From NCBI GenBank assembly GCA_017555445.1, contig JAFZGK010000005.1, positions 1 through 15,464 of the forward strand: a stretch of 15,464 nucleotides of DNA, in the 5' to 3' direction. The notes under the pieces are model-generated. The model saw only the letters and a program-made list of their open reading frames with translations. It ran no database searches and had not been told where the DNA came from. Both the position numbers and the translations under genes were made by a program. Of this stretch, positions 6,510-13,310 are shown in pieces (position 1 is the first letter of the stretch; each line of letters begins with the position of its first letter). The DNA comes from Bacteroidales bacterium. Its GTDB lineage: Bacteria > Bacteroidota > Bacteroidia > Bacteroidales > UBA932.

Positions 6510-7664
6510 ATGAACAGAATAGTATTGAACGAAACATCATACTACGGCGCAGGTTGCCGTGTTGCAATCGCTGATGAAATCAAGAAAAGAGGCTTCAAGA
6601 AGGTGCTCCTCGTAACAGACAAGCCGCTTATCCAGTTCGGAGTGGCTGCCAAAATCGAGGAAGTGCTCAACGATGCGGGCATTCCTTACGAAATCTACAG
6701 CGAAATCAAACCGAATCCTACAATCAAGAATGTTCTCGACGGACTTGCTGCATTCAAGGCATCCGGAGCAGACTGCATGGTAGCTCTCGGCGGTGGTTCC
6801 TCTATCGACACAGCAAAGGCCATCGGCATCATCAACAACAATCCTGAATTCGCTGACGTACGCTCGCTTGAAGGCGTTGCCCCTACAAAGAACAAGGCGG
6901 TCCCAACATTCGCTGTTCCTACAACAGCCGGTACTGCCGCAGAGGTGACCATCAACTACGTGATCACAGACGAAGAGAACCGCAAGAAGATGGTGTGCGT
7001 GGATCCTAACGATATTCCTATCTGCGCTGTCATCGACTGCGAGCTCATGATGAGCATGCCGAAGGGTCTTACAGCTTCTACAGGACTTGACGCGCTTACC
7101 CATGCCATCGAGAGCTATATCACTCCTGGAGCATGGACAATGAGCGACATGTTCGAATTCAAGGCCATCCAACTCATCCACGAGCACCTTTATAACGCAG
7201 TTCAGGACGGAAACGACGTAAAGGCCCGTGAAGGCATGGCAGAGGCGCAGTATATCGCCGGAATGGGATTCTCTAACGTAGGTCTCGGTATCGTTCACTC
7301 GATGGCTCACCCTCTCGGAGCATTCTATGACACTCCTCACGGCGTGGCTAATGCCCTCCTTCTTCCGTATGTGATGGAATATAACGCAGATTCTCCTGCC
7401 CGTGCAAAATATCTCGGCATCGCAGAAGCTATGGGAGTAGACACCAAGGACATGAGCGTTGACGAAGGTGTTGCAGCTGCAATCAAGGCTGTCCGCGACC
7501 TTTCAATCAGCGTCAACATCCCTCAGCACCTCAGCGAAATCGGAGTAAAGAAGGAAGACCTTCATGATCTTGCTGTCGCTGCATACAATGATGTCTGCAC
7601 AGGAGGCAACCCTCGTCCTACCTCAGTCGAGGATATCGAAAAACTTTATAACATAGCATTCTGA
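6510..7664 (+). CDS. fucO: Lactaldehyde reductase (group III iron-dependent alcohol dehydrogenase)
   Basis: A 384-residue oxidoreductase that reduces L-lactaldehyde, made by the aldolase two genes downstream, to (S)-1,2-propanediol with NADH. The N-terminal Rossmann-like half carries the nucleotide motif GGGSSIDTAKAIG (94-106) and VPTTAGTAAEVT (137-148). The C-terminal helical half holds the iron ligands D194 and H198 (TGLDALTHAIES), H263 (GIVHSMAHPLG) and H277 (DTPHGVANALLLP). These match the four ligands of E. coli FucO almost residue for residue; H267 is the further conserved histidine. The enzyme regenerates NAD during anaerobic rhamnose fermentation, with propanediol as an excreted product. 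It starts 4 bases after rhaI, and its TGA overlaps the next ATG (TGATG). It could serve fucose breakdown too, but no fucose genes are in view. Confidence 0.94.
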   Translation: MNRIVLNETSYYGAGCRVAIADEIKKRGFKKVLLVTDKPLIQFGVAAKIEEVLNDAGIPYEIYSEIKPNPTIKNVLDGLAAFKASGADCMVALGGGSSIDTAKAIGIINNNPEFADVRSLEGVAPTKNKAVPTFAVPTTAGTAAEVTINYVITDEENRKKMVCVDPNDIPICAVIDCELMMSMPKGLTASTGLDALTHAIESYITPGAWTMSDMFEFKAIQLIHEHLYNAVQDGNDVKAREGMAEAQYIAGMGFSNVGLGIVHSMAHPLGAFYDTPHGVANALLLPYVMEYNADSPARAKYLGIAEAMGVDTKDMSVDEGVAAAIKAVRDLSISVNIPQHLSEIGVKKEDLHDLAVAAYNDVCTGGNPRPTSVEDIEKLYNIAF

Positions 7665-8698
7665 TGAACATTCTTATAGGACTTCTGATCATTGCGGTCG
7701 GAGCATTCTGCCAGTCGAGCAGTTATGTTCCTATCAACAAGATCAAAAAATGGAGCTGGGAAAGCTACTGGCTCATTCAGGGTGTGTTCGCGTGGCTTAT
7801 CTTCCCTGTCCTTGGAGCGCTTCTTGCCGTACCTCAGGGACATGGACTGCTTGAGCTCTATGCTTCATACCCGAAGGAATCACTTCTGACAATGGTCTTC
7901 GGCGTACTTTGGGGAGTAGGAGGTCTGACATTCGGACTCTCGATGCGCTACCTCGGTGTCGCACTCGGACAGTCGATCGCACTCGGAACATGTGCAGGAC
8001 TCGGAACAATCATGGGTCCCGTTCTGCTGAATGTATTCTTCCCGGAACTTGATGCCCTCTCGTCACTCACTGCTGCAGTTATCATCGGAGTTGTTGTAAC
8101 CCTTATCGGTATCGCAATCATCGGTGTTGCCGGCGGAATGAAGTCTGCAAGCCTCTCGGAAGAGGAAAAGAAGGAAGCTGTCAAGGATTTCAACTTCCCT
8201 AAGGGACTGGCTATCGCCCTTCTCGCCGGATTCATGAGCGGATGCTTCAATGTCGGCCTCGAATTCGGAAAGGACATCAACTTCGGAGAACTCACACAGC
8301 CTATGTTCCGCACTCTTCCGGCGACACTTCTAGTAACTGTCGGAGGATTTCTGACAAACGCGATCTATTGCCTTTATCAGAACAGAAAGAACAACACTTT
8401 CTCTGATTACATGGATGGAAAGCTTTGGGCTTCGAACATACTCTTCTGTGCTCTCGCCGGTCTGCTCTGGTACAGCCAGTTCTTCGGACTGTCGCTCGGA
8501 CGCAGTTTCTTCGAAGCAGGAAGCGCAATGGACACACTTGCGTTCTGCATCCTGATGGCGCTGAATGTGACCTTCTCCAACGTATGGGGCATCATCCTCA
8601 AAGAGTGGAAAGGATGTTCGAAAAAGACTATCTTTGTACTTGTGACAGGAATAGCTGTGCTTATCCTCAGTTCATTCCTTCCTGAATTGTTGAAATAG
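7664..8698 (+). CDS. rhaT: L-rhamnose/proton symporter
   Basis: A 344-residue inner-membrane protein of the RhaT family (drug/metabolite transporter superfamily), the same length as E. coli RhaT. About ten hydrophobic segments can be followed, beginning with ILIGLLIIAVGAFCQSSSYV and ending with IFVLVTGIAVLILSSFLPEL. The N-terminal signature SSYVPINKIKKWSWESYW and the run LRYLGVALGQ...CAGLGTIMGP are characteristic. One long cytoplasmic loop contains LSEEEKKEAVKDFNFPKG, as in E. coli RhaT between its middle helices. It imports L-rhamnose with protons. The ATG overlaps the fucO stop by one base, so translation is probably coupled. In B. thetaiotaomicron the corresponding permease (RhaP) lies between the isomerase and aldolase genes; here fucO comes before it. 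Confidence 0.94.
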   Translation: MNILIGLLIIAVGAFCQSSSYVPINKIKKWSWESYWLIQGVFAWLIFPVLGALLAVPQGHGLLELYASYPKESLLTMVFGVLWGVGGLTFGLSMRYLGVALGQSIALGTCAGLGTIMGPVLLNVFFPELDALSSLTAAVIIGVVVTLIGIAIIGVAGGMKSASLSEEEKKEAVKDFNFPKGLAIALLAGFMSGCFNVGLEFGKDINFGELTQPMFRTLPATLLVTVGGFLTNAIYCLYQNRKNNTFSDYMDGKLWASNILFCALAGLLWYSQFFGLSLGRSFFEAGSAMDTLAFCILMALNVTFSNVWGIILKEWKGCSKKTIFVLVTGIAVLILSSFLPELLK

Positions 8699-8703
8699 TT
8701 CCT

Positions 8704-9516
8704 ATGAAATCGATATTGGAAAATCGTCCCGGACTCTCGGCCGCCGTATGGCAGGTGGCCGAGACAGCCGGTTATCTTTGGGAGAAAGGCTGGGCGGAAA
8801 GAAACGGAGGAAACATCACCGTCAACATCACAGAACATATTGACGATGAAATCCGCAACATGCCTGCAATCAGTGAGGTAAAGCAGATCGGGACCACACT
8901 TCCCCACCTTAAAGGCTGCTGGTTCTATTGCAAAGGCACTCAGAAGCGCATGCGCGACCTCGCCCGCGATCCGATGGCAAACGGATCGATCATCCGCATC
9001 CTTGACGACTGCGCAAGTTATGAGATCGTGGCTGACAATCCTGTCATGCCGACATCGGAACTGCCGTCTCACCTGAGCGTACACAATTATCTGCTGGCCA
9101 AAGGGTCACCTTACCGTGCATCGCTTCACACCCATCCGATCGAACTTGTAGCAATGACTCATTGCAGAAAGTTCATGGAGAAGGATGTGGCCACCAGACT
9201 GCTCTGGTCTATGATTCCTGAGACAAAGGCCTTCTGTCCGCGCGGACTCGGAATGGTGCCTTACCTTATGCCAAGCGGAGTGGAACTTGCGGAAGCCACA
9301 ATCAAGGCCATCGATGATGACTACGACGTGGTGATGTGGGAAAAACATGGAGTCTTTGCAGTTGACACCGACATCATGTCTGCATTCGACCAGGTGGATG
9401 TGCTCAACAAGGCGGCACTCATCTACATCGCATCAAAGAACATGGGCTTCGAACCTGAAGGCATGACCGATGCCCAGATGCAGGAACTGACCGACACATT
9501 CGGACTTCCGAAGTAA
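8704..9516 (+). CDS. rhaD: Rhamnulose-1-phosphate aldolase
   Basis: A 270-residue zinc-dependent class II aldolase (AraD/FucA superfamily) that cleaves L-rhamnulose 1-phosphate to dihydroxyacetone phosphate and L-lactaldehyde in the cytoplasm. The catalytic glutamate E119 (MPTSELPSHL) and zinc ligands H142 and H144 (SLHTHPIEL) and H215 (MWEKHGVF) are all present with the spacing of E. coli RhaD. GWAERNGGNITVNI (29-42) is the phosphate-binding region of the fold, and length is close to the E. coli enzyme (274). The start, 5 bases after rhaT, gives MKSILENRPGL, a normal family N-terminus. It is the last gene of the operon and is followed by a strong hairpin terminator. In B. thetaiotaomicron this enzyme is called RhaA, a name used for the isomerase in E. 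coli. Confidence 0.96.
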   Translation: MKSILENRPGLSAAVWQVAETAGYLWEKGWAERNGGNITVNITEHIDDEIRNMPAISEVKQIGTTLPHLKGCWFYCKGTQKRMRDLARDPMANGSIIRILDDCASYEIVADNPVMPTSELPSHLSVHNYLLAKGSPYRASLHTHPIELVAMTHCRKFMEKDVATRLLWSMIPETKAFCPRGLGMVPYLMPSGVELAEATIKAIDDDYDVVMWEKHGVFAVDTDIMSAFDQVDVLNKAALIYIASKNMGFEPEGMTDAQMQELTDTFGLPK

Positions 9517-9536
9517 GAATCATTCGTATAAAACGG

Positions 9537-9571
9537 AAAAGAGGAAAACCCGACAAAGGCTTTCCTCTTTT
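9537..9571. terminator. Bidirectional terminator between the rha operon and the rhamnosidase operon
   Basis: AAAAGAGGAAA (9537-9547) and TTTCCTCTTTT (9561-9571) form a perfect 11-base stem around a 13-base loop. The stem has A-rich and T-rich ends on opposite sides, so the transcript ends in a U-rich run in both directions. It lies 20 bases after rhaD and 21 bases after the stop of the convergent GH106 gene, placed to stop both transcripts. Confidence 0.85.
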
Positions 9572-9592
9572 CTTATATCCGATACAGATGTC

Positions 9593-12388
9593 TTACTCAA
9601 CGCAACGGATGGTGACCGGTCCTGCGAGACCGTTTGCCATACGTCCTTTGCCGACAAGCGAACTGTAATATACATCTCCTTCGCTTCCCAGCTTGGCCTT
9701 TGAATTATATTCTGAAACCTTGACCTTGACAGTCACAGTGTTTTCACCTGACACAAGCATATCAGTGACATCAAATCTGAATGGTCCGAAACTGCGTGCT
9801 CCTGCAGGTCTTCCGTTCAAAGCGACCTCAGCAGTATAATAAACATCACCGAGATCAAGGACGTACGAACCATCCTGGCCGTCAAATGTAAAGGATGTCA
9901 TATATACTGCTTCATCTGCACTGTCTGCAAGCGCCTCAACTTCTCTCCAGTCTGTCAAGACCATATCTTCAACAACAACTTCACCGGCTGTCACATCCCA
10001 TTTGTCAAGACACATGAAGACCTCGCCTTCTGAAGGTTCAAAAGGTTCTGCAGCATCCGCGACAGGATTCTCTGAAAGATAGAGGAATCTTGAAGTCTGA
10101 GGAGCTAAGGTAACAGAAACGACACCGCTTTCATGACGGAGAGCTTTTCTGACAGAACCATCTTCCGCATCAAGCCAATATGCATAAGCCATATCAATGC
10201 TCAGGTCGAACTGTTTCCATGAATCACAAGGATTCCAAAACATCTGTATGATTCCTCCGTCCGGAAGAATTCTACGATACTGTCGGATACTTTCGCCGCC
10301 ATCAATAATCCTGACAGGTCCTGAAACAGGCCATTCATCAAGAGAAGTGCACACATTTCTACCCCTTGCAACCTTGCGCATCAGACTTTCTGTCTTTTTA
10401 TCGTTCTTTTTATAGTCCTTAAATGATGGCTGCATTGTAGGGAGTGAACCTGATATGAGTATGTTTGTGTTTTTCTGTCTGCTCAGATGCAATGCTGTCT
10501 CCTTCTGAATATATGGAAGATCATGGAGTAAAAGACCCTCATAATCATTACCACGAATATGGAGACGACCATCCTCTGAAGCAGTCATATGCTGCAATGA
10601 TTCATCGTTAACCCAAGCCCAAGTCAAACCTTTCTTCTCGATAGCATTAAGAATAGGCCATATACTCTGAACCCATTTTGAGTGCTGCTTTTCCGAAACT
10701 TCTCGTGAAGCAAGAAGTGGCTCTGTCGCAGGGAGATAACCAAAATATAGAATCTCTTCCGGATTTGCCACATCTACAGGATATTCCAAAAACGGATAGT
10801 ACACCAATACATCGGCATCAGCTTTTCCGCTACGCATCATATACTGCGCTCTCTGAGCATAAGCGTTTACATCTGCAACCTCCTCCCAGAACACATTCTC
10901 CTCATAAAGGTCAGACGAAAAGTCAGTGCCGATCATGGAGTTGTAGAAAGGCTGCCAAGGCTTTCCTCCTGCAGTGTATTTATAAGGTGTTCCATGCCAT
11001 ATGATCTGATTGACACCGCTTGAAAGAAGCTTATCCACTGTAAGACGAAGCTTTTGCGGGGTCATCATGAGACCTCTGTTGATATGGACACCTGACTCTG
11101 AGGACACTACAGGCTTGTCATAAAGCATGGCTCCTGAAGTGATCATCTTTATTCCGCCCTCGCTTCCTCCGTCGAAAAGCATGTTCTCGACTTCAGGAAT
11201 AGAAGCATCCGCGGCAGCCCTCATATAGTCAAGAGGAAGCCCGTACGGCTGGGTCTTGTGCATCAGCCCCCTCTTTTCCGCCCAATCGGCAGAACCTTTC
11301 AAGAGATGAGTCCTGATGAGGTCGCTGACAGTGAGGTCATAATCATAACGGAGTCGCCAGTCCTCTTCCGAGAAGGTGAACTCAGGGCTGTCATGCTCAT
11401 TATCATACATGTTGTTGTATCCGAACCATATGTTGGCAGGAAGCCATGGAGTCGGGTCATATCCTCTTCGGGAACGGAATGTCTCAATGAAATCAGATGT
11501 AAAATGTCTGTCCACCTTAAATTCATAGCTATCATTGAAGATGCTTCTGAAAGGACGTCCATAATATCTGTCAAGACCTGTTTCCGTACCAAAATAATGT
11601 TCATAGCTCTTTACGACAACATTGGAATCAAGGTGATCAAGTACATTTCCTGCACCTGCCTTGGCAACAATCATATTAGTTTCCTGTGACGGCACCGACC
11701 ATAGGGAGATCAGCACCCTGCGAAGCCCCTCTCCAGCCTTGCCGTCCTTGAATTCCACCACATCGGAAGACAAGTTTCCGATGACAGATACATCGTGTAT
11801 CTTGATCGGAGAATCTTCAGACACTGCAATCTGTGCATCCAAAAGGGCTACGAGAGTTGAAAACTCACTGTCCTGACGCTCAGGGCGAGGTATTTCCACC
11901 TTGCCTCCGGAAGCAGGAATATCGGTCATTCCGAACTGGAGGGAACGATTCTCTTCAGCCTCAGAAATGTGAGAGCCTGACGCAGGCCAGCCGCTTCCAT
12001 GAGTAAGATCGACAGTCAGTCCAAGGCGTAACGCCTCCTCCATCACAACTGACAGGTTATCATAATACGGAGCCGTATCAAAGCTCATTATCTTTCCCAT
12101 ACGTGGCATAGGAGGGGGTATGACCAAGGCAAAAGCCTGTATCTCGACTCCTCCTATGTGATGGTCTGCAAACATCTGAAGTTCACGACGGAGTTCTTCC
12201 GGCTCAACATCACCTCCCGGCCACCACCAGCGGATGAAGGGAGCATAAGAGACCGATGGCTGACGGAACTCTTCAATGGAGAAGTCCACTGGAGTCAGCC
12301 AGTCGGTCTTTTCTTGTCCTTGAACATTGAAAAAGCCTGCTGGCAGAGCCAGCAGACTTATGACAATATGATGAAATCGTATTTTCAT
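9593..12388 (-). CDS. GH106-family glycoside hydrolase, probable alpha-L-rhamnosidase
   Basis: A 931-residue exported protein. MKIRFHHIVISLLALPAGFF with a signal-peptidase I site near VQG-QEK (24/25) sends it to the periplasm; there is no lipobox Cys. The mature part begins with the GH106 hallmark region FIRWWWPGGDVEPEELRREL (51-70), then GGVEIQAF and DLTHGSGWPASGSHISEAEE (127-146). The central block PYGLPLDYMRAAADASIPEVEN, FDGGSEGG and VVSSESGVHINRG (381-439) contains conserved acidic residues (E399/E401, E431) that are candidates for the catalytic pair known in BT0986; which ones act cannot be set by eye. A C-terminal beta-sandwich of sugar-binding type (about 840-931, AEVALNGRPAGARSFGPFRF) closes the chain. 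Known GH106 enzymes release alpha-linked L-rhamnose from pectins such as rhamnogalacturonan. The gene is 17 bases after the lipoprotein gene, last in its operon. Family call strong, linkage unknown. Confidence 0.88.
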   Translation of the reverse strand: MKIRFHHIVISLLALPAGFFNVQGQEKTDWLTPVDFSIEEFRQPSVSYAPFIRWWWPGGDVEPEELRRELQMFADHHIGGVEIQAFALVIPPPMPRMGKIMSFDTAPYYDNLSVVMEEALRLGLTVDLTHGSGWPASGSHISEAEENRSLQFGMTDIPASGGKVEIPRPERQDSEFSTLVALLDAQIAVSEDSPIKIHDVSVIGNLSSDVVEFKDGKAGEGLRRVLISLWSVPSQETNMIVAKAGAGNVLDHLDSNVVVKSYEHYFGTETGLDRYYGRPFRSIFNDSYEFKVDRHFTSDFIETFRSRRGYDPTPWLPANIWFGYNNMYDNEHDSPEFTFSEEDWRLRYDYDLTVSDLIRTHLLKGSADWAEKRGLMHKTQPYGLPLDYMRAAADASIPEVENMLFDGGSEGGIKMITSGAMLYDKPVVSSESGVHINRGLMMTPQKLRLTVDKLLSSGVNQIIWHGTPYKYTAGGKPWQPFYNSMIGTDFSSDLYEENVFWEEVADVNAYAQRAQYMMRSGKADADVLVYYPFLEYPVDVANPEEILYFGYLPATEPLLASREVSEKQHSKWVQSIWPILNAIEKKGLTWAWVNDESLQHMTASEDGRLHIRGNDYEGLLLHDLPYIQKETALHLSRQKNTNILISGSLPTMQPSFKDYKKNDKKTESLMRKVARGRNVCTSLDEWPVSGPVRIIDGGESIRQYRRILPDGGIIQMFWNPCDSWKQFDLSIDMAYAYWLDAEDGSVRKALRHESGVVSVTLAPQTSRFLYLSENPVADAAEPFEPSEGEVFMCLDKWDVTAGEVVVEDMVLTDWREVEALADSADEAVYMTSFTFDGQDGSYVLDLGDVYYTAEVALNGRPAGARSFGPFRFDVTDMLVSGENTVTVKVKVSEYNSKAKLGSEGDVYYSSLVGKGRMANGLAGPVTIRCVE

Positions 12389-12405
12389 GTCTTTAAACTA
12401 TGAGA

Positions 12406-13296
12406 CTAAATATCTCCCTCATAGATATATACAACATCATCGCAATCGATCTCCACTCTTCTCTTTCCATCATCGAGGGTTGAGAATCTGATGATCTGAG
12501 TGGTGAGATAGAATGACACAGCATTACCTGTCTCTGTATACTCGATGACGCGTGATCCTTCATCCCATACAGCACCCCATGCTGCATATATATCGTTAAG
12601 GAATCCCTTCATATAACCCTCGTCAACCAGATAAGTACCGTCCGCATAATCGAACTTGCCAGGGAACTCGAGATGGAAGAGAAGACCCTGTCCTGTATAG
12701 GCGGCACCGTCCATTGCGAGCGTTCCATTCGCAAGCTCGAGAGCAGTACGGTCAGCAGCCTCATACTTCTGGATGAAGGTAGGGAGATACTTGTATTTAG
12801 GGAGCTTAGGGAAATCGATGGTGCATCCTGAAACGAACTTGAACTCAGAACCGTCTTTCAGTCTCGATGTTGTCGAGAATCTGTATGCCGTATTATCCTT
12901 AGCCACATATACATATCCGTCAGCAATGCCTACAGGAACAGCCTTGCCGTCCACAACATCATAGATGGTCGACTGTGACGCTACATAAGAACCGTCTGAC
13001 TCCGAACCCGCTTCTACAGGAGAATAGATGGATGTGTCAAGGAAATACTTGCTGCCATAAAAACGGTAGCTGATGACCTTTCCTGTTCCGGAATAATTTC
13101 CGTTGGAACCGCTGACACCTTCCTCTGCAAGCTCCACTGTAAACGTATACAGTTCGTCATTGAATCCCTCAGCCTTGGCAACCAGAAGATTGTCAAGATG
13201 ATATGTGTTTTCAAGAGTGAAATCCTCTTCTTTCTGGCAGGATGCCAGTCCTGCGACAGCAAGGACTACCATTGCCAATATATGTTTGATTTTCAT
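12406..13296 (-). CDS. Lipoprotein of unknown function in a rhamnosidase operon, probably surface-exposed
   Basis: A 296-residue predicted lipoprotein that I do not recognise. MKIKHILAMVVLAVAGLASC has a clear lipobox (LASC, Cys20). The residues right after the cysteine are QKEED, matching the lipoprotein export signal described in Bacteroidota (Q-K-(D/E)2 type), which directs lipoproteins to the outer leaflet of the outer membrane. The mature part is rich in beta-strand-like stretches with many aromatic residues (YTFTVEL, YRFYGSKYFL, YVYVAKDNTAYRFS, FHLEFPGKFDY, SFYLTTQIIRF), suggesting one or two beta-sandwich domains; no catalytic motif stands out. It sits between the GH78 and GH106 genes (gaps of 14 and 17 bases), so it is surely co-transcribed. 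A surface glycan-binding or enzyme-partner role is plausible. It is not SusD-like. Confidence 0.8.
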   Translation of the reverse strand: MKIKHILAMVVLAVAGLASCQKEEDFTLENTYHLDNLLVAKAEGFNDELYTFTVELAEEGVSGSNGNYSGTGKVISYRFYGSKYFLDTSIYSPVEAGSESDGSYVASQSTIYDVVDGKAVPVGIADGYVYVAKDNTAYRFSTTSRLKDGSEFKFVSGCTIDFPKLPKYKYLPTFIQKYEAADRTALELANGTLAMDGAAYTGQGLLFHLEFPGKFDYADGTYLVDEGYMKGFLNDIYAAWGAVWDEGSRVIEYTETGNAVSFYLTTQIIRFSTLDDGKRRVEIDCDDVVYIYEGDI

Positions 13297-13310
13297 AATC
13301 TTACAATTTA

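Noticed and set aside
6537..7340. Long open frame (267 codons) antisense to fucO
   Set aside because: It lies wholly within a well-supported gene, has a cysteine/histidine/valine-rich composition typical of antisense frames, and shows no domain or start context. It is a by-product of fucO codon use.
8407..9084. Antisense frame (225 codons) across the rhaT-rhaD junction
   Set aside because: It crosses two clear genes on the other strand and has no recognisable protein pattern.
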